The notes below the pieces were generated by a model that was given only the letters and a program-made list of their open reading frames with translations, had not been told where the DNA came from and searched no databases. From positions 1-64,000 of the forward strand of contig CAYWYR010000009.1 in assembly GCA_964462685.1 (NCBI GenBank): 64,000 bases of DNA. The letters are read 5' to 3'. Each line of letters opens with the position of its first letter. Within the stretch, counting starts at the first letter, position 1. The position numbers and the translations under genes were made by a program. This document shows, in pieces, positions 25,293 through 33,364 of the stretch. This DNA comes from CAYWYR01 sp964462685. Lineage in GTDB: Bacteria > Bacteroidota > Ignavibacteria > Kapaibacteriales > UBA2268.

Positions 25293-26534
25293 TCAGTCTA
25301 GAAAATGGACGAATAACCCATCTCTTAGTTTTGGTTCGAACCAAGTTGACTTCGGGGGCATCACTTCGCCAGAATCAGCTATGTCCATCAGTTCATCGAT
25401 AGTTGTAGGGAAAAGAGAGAAAGCGACTTTCATTTCCCCGCTATCCACTCGCCTTTCTAATTCATCGAGTCCGCGTATTCCACCTATGAAGTCTATACGT
25501 TCATCTGTACGTGGGTCTTCAATGCCGAGGATTTTATTCAGTAAATATTCCTGAAGAACATATACATCGAGATTCTTTTTAGGTTCTGAAGAGTCATAAA
25601 GTTCTTCATCGGCGTATAGAACATGCCATTTGCCGTCCATATACATTCCGAATTCACCTTTTTCGGCAGGTTTAACTTGACTTTCAGCTTCGCCACGAGA
25701 GAAATCATCCTCGATTCTTTCGAAGAATTCTTCTTCTGTAAGTCCGTTAAGATCCTTTACGACTCTGTTGTAGTCCATAATCGCTAGCTCACTAGCTGGG
25801 AAGGCTACCGCAAGGAAGAAATTGAACTCTTCTTCACCTGTAACTGAACCAGCGGCTTCGGCTCTTTCTTTTCCTACTATTGCAGCGGCGGCAGAACGGT
25901 GGTGGCCATCTGCAACATATAGATTGTCTAAGGAACCAAATGCTGAGCTGATTATCTCGATATCACCGCTATCGGTGATTGGCCATACAGTATGCCCTAC
26001 ACCGTCTTCCGCTACAATATCAGTTTCCGGCTTAAGAGAAGATACTTTTTCAATAACTTTAGTAAGGGTATCGTTGTCCCTGAAAGTTAAAAAGATAGGA
26101 CCAGTATGGGCATTTGTAACCCTTACATGCTGGCAGCGGTCTTCTTCCTTTTTCTTACGGGTGAACTCATGTTTTTTTATGACATCATTATGATAGTCTT
26201 CTACAGATGCACATCCTACGAGGCCGAATTGGGTACGGCCGTCCATAGTCTGGGCGTAGAGATAGAATGATTCTTTTTCATCTTCTTTAAGCAAGCCTTG
26301 CTTGATAAAATCCTGAAGATTATCGCGGCCTTTTTCGTAAACGGTACCACTGTACAGATCAACCCCATTATCGAGATCTACTTCTGGTTTACCGATACGG
26401 ATAAAAGAATTGGGGTTTCTTTCTTTTACTTCCCTGGCCTCATCGCTGTTCATTACATCATAAGGTAATGAGGCTACATCTTTAGCTTTGTCATACGGTG
26501 GCCTGAATGCTTTGAAGGGTTTGAATATTGCCAT
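25293..26534 (-). CDS. DUF1015 family protein
   Basis: A 413-residue cytoplasmic protein of DUF1015, recognised by the N-terminus (FKPFKAFRPPYDKAKDVASLPYDV), FYLYAQTMDGRTQFGLVG and the motif YVADGHHRSAAA (about 217-228). Its GHHR core is reminiscent of the GxxR motif of the ParB/sulfiredoxin superfamily, which includes ADP-dependent serine kinases; that likeness is my inference. The gene lies 9 bp after serA, as in many Bacteroidota, and is closed by a terminator. A role in serine metabolism or phosphoserine handling is likely but unproven. No serB is seen in the window. Confidence 0.85.
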   Translation of the reverse strand: MAIFKPFKAFRPPYDKAKDVASLPYDVMNSDEAREVKERNPNSFIRIGKPEVDLDNGVDLYSGTVYEKGRDNLQDFIKQGLLKEDEKESFYLYAQTMDGRTQFGLVGCASVEDYHNDVIKKHEFTRKKKEEDRCQHVRVTNAHTGPIFLTFRDNDTLTKVIEKVSSLKPETDIVAEDGVGHTVWPITDSGDIEIISSAFGSLDNLYVADGHHRSAAAAIVGKERAEAAGSVTGEEEFNFFLAVAFPASELAIMDYNRVVKDLNGLTEEEFFERIEDDFSRGEAESQVKPAEKGEFGMYMDGKWHVLYADEELYDSSEPKKNLDVYVLQEYLLNKILGIEDPRTDERIDFIGGIRGLDELERRVDSGEMKVAFSLFPTTIDELMDIADSGEVMPPKSTWFEPKLRDGLFVHFLD

Positions 26535-26543
26535 TAATTCTGT

Positions 26544-27443
26544 TTATTTTAGTGCGTTATTGATTCTTTCTGCTATCTCTATGCCGACTCTTTCTTGTGC
26601 TTCTACCGTGGAACCGCCAATATGGGGGCTAACGGAAGTATTTTCATGTTCTACCAGAGACTTTTGATTTTCTGTAATTGGTTCGTTTTGGTACACATCG
26701 ATACCTGCACCACGGACTTTACCGCTATTAAGTGCTTTCAAAAGATCATTTTCATCAACACAACCACCGCGAGCACAATTGATAAGGATAACACCATCTT
26801 TCATTTTATTTATTTCTGTGCTTGTGATATATGCTGATCCGTCTTTTTTTGCAGGTACGTGCAATGAGAGGAAATCGGACTCTGCAAAAAGAGTTTGCTC
26901 ATCGACAATTTTTGCATTCTCATGCTCTGTAAGTTCCAGATCGGTCGCCAAAACTTCCATTCCGAGACCTTTAGCACGCTTGGCAAGTTCTTGCCCTATA
27001 TTACCCAAGCCTAATATTCCAAGTTTTTTACCAGTAAGCTCTATACCTTTGCTAAATTTTTTCTTTGGCCATCCAGCATTCTGCATTTCATCTTTACCTA
27101 CATGTATATAGCGAGATAAAGCGAACATATGGCCAAGTGAAAGTTCTGCAACAGAAATAGAAGACGCAGTTGGGGTATTCAATACTGGAATGCCTTTTTC
27201 AGCAGCAGCTTTTTTATCTATATTATCCGTACCAACCCCTGCCCTGCCGATAGCTTTAAGATCAGAAGCATCAATTACTTCTTTAGTAACTTTGGTAGCG
27301 GAACGAACGATAATGGAGTCATAGCCTTTAATTTTCTGGGAAAGTTCTTCCTGAGGAAAGAACTGTTCTGTTACCTCATGTCCGGCATCTTTAAGGATTT
27401 TGATACCTTCAGGGGACATTCCATCAGTGACTAATATTTTCAT
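26544..27443 (-). CDS. serA: D-3-phosphoglycerate dehydrogenase, short form
   Basis: SerA oxidises 3-phosphoglycerate to 3-phosphohydroxypyruvate, the first step of serine synthesis. The NAD-binding motif GILGLGNIGQELAKRAKGLG and the catalytic NCARGGCVDE (Arg), DVYQNEP (Glu) and SPHIGGST (His) are present. At 299 residues it lacks the C-terminal ACT/regulatory domain, so serine feedback through ACT is not expected. serC lies 24 kb away in another operon. Confidence 0.9.
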   Translation of the reverse strand: MKILVTDGMSPEGIKILKDAGHEVTEQFFPQEELSQKIKGYDSIIVRSATKVTKEVIDASDLKAIGRAGVGTDNIDKKAAAEKGIPVLNTPTASSISVAELSLGHMFALSRYIHVGKDEMQNAGWPKKKFSKGIELTGKKLGILGLGNIGQELAKRAKGLGMEVLATDLELTEHENAKIVDEQTLFAESDFLSLHVPAKKDGSAYITSTEINKMKDGVILINCARGGCVDENDLLKALNSGKVRGAGIDVYQNEPITENQKSLVEHENTSVSPHIGGSTVEAQERVGIEIAERINNALK

Positions 27444-27520
27444 CTTTAGTTTTTATTATTTGTTCTACATCTAAAAGCAACTTAATTAGTCTTTTAGCTA
27501 TCTACAAACCTTGATAAAAA

Positions 27521-29866
27521 CTATTTCTCAGCATTTAGAGCGTTTTGTTTTTTTCTTAACGGTATGATTATCAAAACTGAACAAACAATAAGTGATATGA
27601 ATGACAGCCAAGCACCAATAGTGAGCGCCGATGATTCGTATTTAAGCTCGATATCGAATTTTCCTTTACCGATTTTGATGGCACGGAGGCTTCCGTTAGC
27701 TATATACATTTCAGTTTCCTCACCATCAATATAGGCGTTCCAAGCTGGATAGAATATTTCAGAGAAAATCAAGAACCCCTCAGAATCTGAATTTATATTG
27801 TATGATATATAATCATCTTGATACTCGATAAGTTCGATATTATCGTTATTACTATTACTTACACCAGATGAATCTATATCGTCAATCGAAGGTAGATTAT
27901 TATCGGGTTCAGCCTCTATAACTGCCATAGAAGTAAATGATCCTTCAGGGAATGAAGACATTATCTGCTGCGTCTCTTCTTTTGAGCTTGATAAAGTAAC
28001 ATCTCTTGTAATCCAAGCTGGAGCAATATCATTTCTCCTTTCGTAGAATCGTGGCCTTCCTGTAGCTTTATCTATACCGAGCATAAACCTTACATTGAGT
28101 GATCCGAAAACGTCGTTCTCGGCTGGAAATGAAGGCATTATTCTATTGAGTTGGAGTGGATTGTACCCTTCCAGAAGCATTATGTTATCAATAAGGCCTT
28201 GGTTTCTCTGTAATGCCATATAAGATGGTTGATAAAGGCGACTATTAACCCTGAACACATCATTAGGGTAATCAACTGAGAAAGCTGAAGCGAACTCAGG
28301 GCTGATATCGTATTGAGCGTACCTGTTTTCTGGATATGAATTAAATCCCGCTCCATGCATATAGAGATCAAAAAAGGCGTAAAGGAATACGATTGATATC
28401 GCTATACCGTTCCTTACCTTATGAAAATATACCGCAGCTAATGCAAAGCCTAATATCAGGCACCAAACAAGAGTATCGCCCGCATAGGATTGAATTGATG
28501 ATCTGATCTGATCTGGGGTTTGTAGTGAATCGGTAAAGTTACCCTGCCATACCAGCATTGCGATTATCGCAACTAAGGCTAGCACGGAATTGACAATAAT
28601 AATAACCTCTTTGTTTGCGCCACTGCCTGTTACGTTTTTGAGCCTATCCATAGCGAAGCCCGCGGCAATAGAAAAACAGAACATTACGATAAACATCATC
28701 CTTATAGGAAATCTGAATGTGTCGAACAGTGGTAGGTTGTAGAATATATCGAAGACAAATCCATTTGATCCATAAGCGAACAGGATACCTAGAACGGAGA
28801 AGGCTGCTAAGAACCTGACTATCGGCCTATCGAAAGCAAGTATAAAACCGCAGATACCTAAGATTAGTGCTGCTAAACCGACGTAGAGCGATTTTTCCCA
28901 ATAGAAAAAGCTTTTATTTACCAGCTCTCCATTTTCAGTATCGTAGTAGAAGATATTTCTATCTTCCCAGTCTAGTTTACCTTTAATTTCTGGGATGACC
29001 AGTTTTGCCATGTCACTAGTCTGCATAGAGCCTTCGGTAACATATTCATAGGTAGCTTCTGATCTTTTGGCATTGTCTGCTAACTCCTGAGTTGGTAATA
29101 GTTGAATAGCAAATATGCCACCTGCAAGCAAGAATGCCGTTATCGGGGCAGCGAATCTCTGCCATTTTCTATTAACATCGTGATCGAAATTATTATTAGG
29201 GTCGAACCATCTCCATACTGCCATCAGCCCAAGAAAAAGACCTTCATAAAGTGCTGTTTGGGGGTGGCCGGCCAGAAATGAACCACCGAGTATAATACCT
29301 GCTATCCCCGCATATTTAAAGTCTGCTTCATCAATAGATCGTAAAACCATCCAGGTTGCCCAGGGTAGCCAAGCCAGATGAAACACAACCATTGGATGTA
29401 TAACATGCATTACCATAGCTGAGCAAAATGCAAAGCTTACCGCCGGTATCAGAGATGAATAAGATGATATTTTCAGATATCTGCAGAACAGATACATACC
29501 CAGCTGAGCTATAAAGAAATGGAGGATCACAATCGCCTGCAGCCACCAATGCGAGAGATGCCCGTCTGAATCTACGAAAAGCGATAGTAATCTGTTGAAC
29601 GGATAAAAGAACCCTACTTGAAGATCGGCAATAAAAGGCATACCACCGAAAACATAGGGGTTCCATACAGGGATATCACCATCGGCGAAAGCTCGAGCGG
29701 CATAAGTCTGGGTTGGATAAACATATTCAACGAAATCTTCCCAAAAGAAGGTCTCGCCACTCAGCTGTGGGAAAAAGAAAACAATTGTAGTAATCGCGAA
29801 GACTATTGCCACTGACCATAAAGGCAATATCCTATCTTCTTTTATGAACTGTTGTTTTTTTGACAT
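27521..29866 (-). CDS. YfhO family multi-spanning membrane protein
   Basis: A 781-residue protein with about 12 or more transmembrane segments and a C-terminal periplasmic part. The region after the first helix, FADGDIPVWNPYVFGGMPF, is the YfhO hallmark. The family belongs to the GT-C-like glycosyltransferases acting on lipid-linked sugars; in Firmicutes YfhO modifies lipoteichoic acid, so in this Gram-negative the acceptor is likely a different surface glycan. A second hydrophilic stretch (about 540-740) precedes the last helix. It starts 23 bp before the methyltransferase stop region on the same strand. Confidence 0.82.
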   Translation of the reverse strand: MSKKQQFIKEDRILPLWSVAIVFAITTIVFFFPQLSGETFFWEDFVEYVYPTQTYAARAFADGDIPVWNPYVFGGMPFIADLQVGFFYPFNRLLSLFVDSDGHLSHWWLQAIVILHFFIAQLGMYLFCRYLKISSYSSLIPAVSFAFCSAMVMHVIHPMVVFHLAWLPWATWMVLRSIDEADFKYAGIAGIILGGSFLAGHPQTALYEGLFLGLMAVWRWFDPNNNFDHDVNRKWQRFAAPITAFLLAGGIFAIQLLPTQELADNAKRSEATYEYVTEGSMQTSDMAKLVIPEIKGKLDWEDRNIFYYDTENGELVNKSFFYWEKSLYVGLAALILGICGFILAFDRPIVRFLAAFSVLGILFAYGSNGFVFDIFYNLPLFDTFRFPIRMMFIVMFCFSIAAGFAMDRLKNVTGSGANKEVIIIVNSVLALVAIIAMLVWQGNFTDSLQTPDQIRSSIQSYAGDTLVWCLILGFALAAVYFHKVRNGIAISIVFLYAFFDLYMHGAGFNSYPENRYAQYDISPEFASAFSVDYPNDVFRVNSRLYQPSYMALQRNQGLIDNIMLLEGYNPLQLNRIMPSFPAENDVFGSLNVRFMLGIDKATGRPRFYERRNDIAPAWITRDVTLSSSKEETQQIMSSFPEGSFTSMAVIEAEPDNNLPSIDDIDSSGVSNSNNDNIELIEYQDDYISYNINSDSEGFLIFSEIFYPAWNAYIDGEETEMYIANGSLRAIKIGKGKFDIELKYESSALTIGAWLSFISLIVCSVLIIIPLRKKQNALNAEK

Positions 29867-29889
29867 ACCTGTTTTGAAATACTTTGGAA

Positions 29890-30615
29890 TTAGGGTTTGC
29901 GAGCAATTACCATTATAGAAAGACCGAAAGGTAAACTCGCTTTTTTAAGGATATTTGATTCCGAAGAGAAAATCTTTGTGAAAATATTGTTCAATCCTGG
30001 GGATACTTCATCATGAGGTGAATCATCCTTGGGTTTGACAATAGCATCTACTGCTCTCTTTGCTATTGCGGCAGGAAAAAGCAGGGTATTGAAATATGAA
30101 GAGTATTCGATACTGAAGCCGGCATTTTTCAATAGCCCGGTAAATCTCTTCATATCATATCTTCGAAAGTGCTGGTGGATTTCATCGTGTTTGCTCCACA
30201 TCCACTGATATGCTGGTACGGACGCAACAAACCAACCATCACTCGGCAATAGATCATAAACCTGGGATACAACTTTGTTATCATCTTCGATATGCTCAAT
30301 AACATCCAGCATGAAAGCTGCTTGGAACTGTTTATCGCTACTGAAATCATCAAGGGTACCGAGATGCAGATCGCTCAGTCCTCTTTTTTGGGAGTATTCC
30401 AGTGCAAGGGGTTCGGTATCTGTACCTGTGACTGTATATCTGGTAGCGAGTTTGCTGGCGAAACCTCCAGTACCGCAACCTATATCGATGACGTTGCTAC
30501 CCTCAGGGAGCTGGCAGTAGTCTAAGAACTTTTCGTAAACGATTTTATTTCTGGCTATAAACCAGAAATATTCGTTTTCCTGCTTGAAATTCGCATGATA
30601 AACCTGCTCTTGCAT
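29890..30615 (-). CDS. Class I SAM-dependent methyltransferase
   Basis: Motif I is VIDIGCGTGGFASKLA (about 43-58), followed by an acidic TGTDTEPLAL strand and FMLDVIEHIEDD. A C-terminal amphipathic or membrane-near tail ends the protein. It belongs to the Methyltransf_11/UbiE-like group. The substrate cannot be told from sequence; next to YfhO a glycan or lipid acceptor is possible. It is first in the transcript with yfhO. A weak promoter match is listed separately. Confidence 0.82.
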   Translation of the reverse strand: MQEQVYHANFKQENEYFWFIARNKIVYEKFLDYCQLPEGSNVIDIGCGTGGFASKLATRYTVTGTDTEPLALEYSQKRGLSDLHLGTLDDFSSDKQFQAAFMLDVIEHIEDDNKVVSQVYDLLPSDGWFVASVPAYQWMWSKHDEIHQHFRRYDMKRFTGLLKNAGFSIEYSSYFNTLLFPAAIAKRAVDAIVKPKDDSPHDEVSPGLNNIFTKIFSSESNILKKASLPFGLSIMVIARKP

Positions 30616-30693
30616 TAATAGACTTTGTCCCTACTTTACTTTAAATACCGCTTTATTGATTCGCGAATATTAAATTGCGATGTAATGATAAGA

Positions 30694-30701
30694 CAAAGAT
30701 A
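30694..30701 (-). promoter_or_regulatory. Possible promoter -7 element for the methyltransferase
   Basis: TATCTTTG on the minus strand matches TAnnTTTG and lies 79 bp upstream of the methyltransferase start. No clear TTG sits at the -33 position, so the call is weak. Confidence 0.3.
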
Positions 30702-30725
30702 AATAAAACTCGAACGATAGGAATT

Positions 30726-30923
30726 ATGGCTAAAGAAAGTTTTGATATCGAAAAGACATTAAAGGAAATCGAGGAGTTGAAAAGTCTGATCGAAAGCCCT
30801 GAAGAGAATTTTGATAATAAAATGGATGCCTATAAGAAGGCACAGTCAAAAATCAAAGATTGCAGGGATTACCTTAGTAAAGTAGAGCTACAGGTAGAGG
30901 AAATCAAATCCAATTCATATTAA
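30726..30923 (+). CDS. xseB: Exodeoxyribonuclease VII small subunit
   Basis: XseB is the small helical subunit of exonuclease VII. The 65-residue product (MAKESFDIEKTLKEIEELKS...) has the two-helix pattern with SLIESPEENFDNKMDAYKKA and KIKDCRDYLSKVELQVEEI matching the family. The ATG at 30726 gives the standard length; a longer in-frame start 51 bp upstream adds basic, unlike sequence. The catalytic partner xseA is not in the window, so the subunits are encoded apart here. Confidence 0.75.
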   Translation: MAKESFDIEKTLKEIEELKSLIESPEENFDNKMDAYKKAQSKIKDCRDYLSKVELQVEEIKSNSY

Positions 30924-30988
30924 ACAGTACCGTCCTAAGCGGTAAATTGGCAATAACAACAGTAACAGAATAAACGATAGGTCAGAAA

Positions 30989-31504
30989 ATGAAAATAGGC
31001 TTGTTCTACGGTACAAATACGGGAGTTACCGAGATAGTCTCTGAACAGCTTACCGATATCCTAAAAGACAATGGGTTTGAAGTTGATCTTTTTGATATAG
31101 CGAATACCCCAGTATCTGAAATGGATAATTATGAAACGCTAATCATCGCTACGCCTACATGGAATGACGGTGAATTGCAGGATGATTGGGAGGAAGCGAT
31201 GTCCGATTATGAAGAGTATGATTTTTCTGGAAAAAGTGTTGGCTTTGTAGGTACTGGCGACCAAGAAGCCTATTGCGACAATTACCTCGACGCAATCGGG
31301 GTAATGGCTAGGCCTGTTCGCAAAACCGGCGGCAAACTTTTCGGACGCTGGCCATCCGATGGCTACGTTCATGTGTCTAGCCTTGGGCAGGATGAAGATG
31401 GTATGTGGGTAGGGCTTGCCCTTGATAATGACAATCAAGAAGAATTGACTGAATCACGAATGGAAAAATGGGTTCAGCAGATTAAAGGCGAGCTTGGGGT
31501 TTAA
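30989..31504 (+). CDS. fldA: Flavodoxin, long-chain
   Basis: A small FMN electron carrier. The phosphate-binding loop GTNTGVTE is at 8-15, the TPTWNDGELQDDW loop at mid-protein stacks on the isoalloxazine, and GTGDQEAYCDNYLDAIG matches GLGDQxxYxxxFxDA. Length 171 indicates the long-chain class, with the extra loop (about 120-140). It usually replaces ferredoxin under iron limitation. A strong intrinsic terminator follows within 30 bp of the stop. Confidence 0.92.
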   Translation: MKIGLFYGTNTGVTEIVSEQLTDILKDNGFEVDLFDIANTPVSEMDNYETLIIATPTWNDGELQDDWEEAMSDYEEYDFSGKSVGFVGTGDQEAYCDNYLDAIGVMARPVRKTGGKLFGRWPSDGYVHVSSLGQDEDGMWVGLALDNDNQEELTESRMEKWVQQIKGELGV

Positions 31505-32945
31505 GACCAGCACATATAGTTTATTATTATGGGGGCGGTTATCCGCCCTTGTTTTTTTGTGCATACTGCATTGTGATGCGAGAGCTGGAGATATCAGGTT
31601 ATCTTTTTTTTCTGGATTAGGTAGTGCATACGGTGAGTATAAAGATTACTTGCCACCTATAATAGATAGTGGCTCGGAAAAGTCGCATCTGTTTCAAAGG
31701 GGGATCACCATAGGCTATGGTTACGAATTAAACGAACTATGGGATATAAGGTTTACAGGTCTCTTTTCACTGAATGAAGCTAATCTCAAAGGGCGTGAAA
31801 ATCTTCCTTTCAACCTCGGGGATGGTAGAATAGTTCAGGGTTCGATCGATCATGTTAATGAGCTATCCTACTCGGTTATCGGTATAGGTTTGATGCCAAC
31901 GCTGAGAACAAATATAATTGATATCGGTTTGGGGCTGAGATATAATTTCACCCAGGAAATTACAGGTGAAGCTGTTAGCAGGTCTTTTTCCAGAATTACA
32001 TCTCCGCCCGAAGTTCTATTTGATAACGGGACTAAAATCAATGAATTTGACAGAGAGTTTATTTTAGGTGATTATCTATCTATAAGTTTAGATCTTGGAA
32101 GAGACTTTTATACTTCAGAGAATCTGTATTTGAGGCCATCGGTACAAGTAGAATTTATACCATCGTTTATAGTGGATGAAGGCGATTCTGAGTATGGCTT
32201 CAGTACATTGAGTGCAAGTTTGGGACTATCTATAGGATATGATTTAAGTAGACAGACCAAGATACTTGATAAGGCTGAAAAAGTTGATACCACTAAAGCC
32301 GATGCTAATGGAATCGAAGATCCTGCTATAGATTTTAAACCTAATATTGATAACCCAACAATCTTGGCGACTTACAATGTAAACACTGAAATAGACAGGG
32401 GCAGATCAGTATTATATAAAGCCAAACGCTTAGGTGAAAGAAAAAAAGGAGAGGGTCTTGATATACTAAAAGCAAGAAATATTATTATTGATGTTTTGTT
32501 ACTTAAAGATGATAGGCCAGTTGAAGACTATAAAATATCGAATGTGGAAGGGTTAGATGTATCGATAACAGGATCAGGAATTTTAGAAGTAATAGATAAC
32601 TACTATTTATTTGAATCAGATAAGAATCAAAGCATTTTTACTTTTGATATATCAGAAGGTGATGATTTTAATGTTGTCAACGGCGTATATAAAAGTAAAA
32701 TGTTTAAAGAAATCCCCTCCAAGAGTATCAGCTATTCTGTGATTTACAGTGATTACAAACTGCCTATCAGTCTTGCTTCAAAGACACTGCTTATATCAGA
32801 TGAAAGTATGATAAAATTACTTTCTGAGAAATATCCACTATATGATTTTATAGAAATAGTTTCAGGAACAGACTACGAATCAATAGCCGAAGAGCTATTG
32901 GGTAAGTATCCTGATGCTTTGGATGTAATGATAGTTTTAGATTGA
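31494..32945 (+). CDS. Outer-membrane beta-barrel protein with C-terminal periplasmic domain
   Basis: The start is uncertain. The frame has a TTG at 31494, 11 bp inside the flavodoxin gene, giving the signal-peptide-like stretch TYSLLLWGRLSALVFLCILH. A later TTG at 31557 would leave only a short export signal. Residues about 32-260 look like an outer-membrane barrel: alternating strands, aromatic ends, YGYELNELWDIRFTGLFSLN. A flexible link follows (DKAEKVDTTKADANGIEDP), then a C-terminal globular domain (about 300-483) that I do not recognise. A terminator-like hairpin overlaps the signal-peptide codons. It converges on a small minus-strand gene, the two stops lying side by side. Confidence 0.65.
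   Translation: MGFKTSTYSLLLWGRLSALVFLCILHCDARAGDIRLSFFSGLGSAYGEYKDYLPPIIDSGSEKSHLFQRGITIGYGYELNELWDIRFTGLFSLNEANLKGRENLPFNLGDGRIVQGSIDHVNELSYSVIGIGLMPTLRTNIIDIGLGLRYNFTQEITGEAVSRSFSRITSPPEVLFDNGTKINEFDREFILGDYLSISLDLGRDFYTSENLYLRPSVQVEFIPSFIVDEGDSEYGFSTLSASLGLSIGYDLSRQTKILDKAEKVDTTKADANGIEDPAIDFKPNIDNPTILATYNVNTEIDRGRSVLYKAKRLGERKKGEGLDILKARNIIIDVLLLKDDRPVEDYKISNVEGLDVSITGSGILEVIDNYYLFESDKNQSIFTFDISEGDDFNVVNGVYKSKMFKEIPSKSISYSVIYSDYKLPISLASKTLLISDESMIKLLSEKYPLYDFIEIVSGTDYESIAEELLGKYPDALDVMIVLD
31531..31558 (+). terminator. Intrinsic terminator after flavodoxin
   Basis: Stem GGGCGG with CCGCCC around a TTAT loop is followed by TTGTTTTTTT. It lies 27 bp past the flavodoxin stop, inside the 5' part of the next reading frame. 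Confidence 0.8.
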
Positions 32946-33278
32946 TCAGAACTTGTCTTCATCATTTTTGAAAAGGAAATTAAAACTTGTCATCGAGCCA
33001 TAGGCTTTTGTAATATAGCCTTGATATTTCAGCTTTTCGCCATCGGATAGGTTTTTATTATTGTTGATCTGCTGTTCCAGAACTCGGAGAGCTTCCCTTA
33101 CTCTTGTTATCTTTTGCATAAATGTATCGATGCTGACAACGTGATCTTTAGTTAGTCCATCACCCGAGGAAAAAGTCATAGTGCCGCCTTCCCACTTATT
33201 AGCGGTATCGGCCGAATATTTATTATCTAATTGATCGGAAAGCATTTTAGCAAGCGATCTTATCTCATCTATATCCAT
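32946..33278 (-). CDS. Hypothetical small helical protein
   Basis: I do not recognise this 110-residue protein. It is charged and helix-rich with two likely helices (about 1-20 and 55-80), no signal peptide and no cysteine. The frame is intact with acceptable codon use. Its stop adjoins that of the convergent outer-membrane protein gene. The pckA terminator lies just upstream, so it has its own promoter or depends on readthrough. Confidence 0.55.
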   Translation of the reverse strand: MDIDEIRSLAKMLSDQLDNKYSADTANKWEGGTMTFSSGDGLTKDHVVSIDTFMQKITRVREALRVLEQQINNNKNLSDGEKLKYQGYITKAYGSMTSFNFLFKNDEDKF

Positions 33279-33291
33279 ATCATAACCTATT

Positions 33292-33317
33292 AAAAAAGGG
33301 GAACAAACCGTTCCCCC
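33292..33317 (-). terminator. Intrinsic terminator after pckA
   Basis: On the minus strand, GGGGAAC-GGTTT-GTTCCCC is followed by six T. It closes the long decarboxylase-to-pckA gene run. Confidence 0.85.
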
Positions 33318-33364
33318 TATTATAATACTTAAAAGCCTATTTAGCTAATCGTAATAAAAATTTG

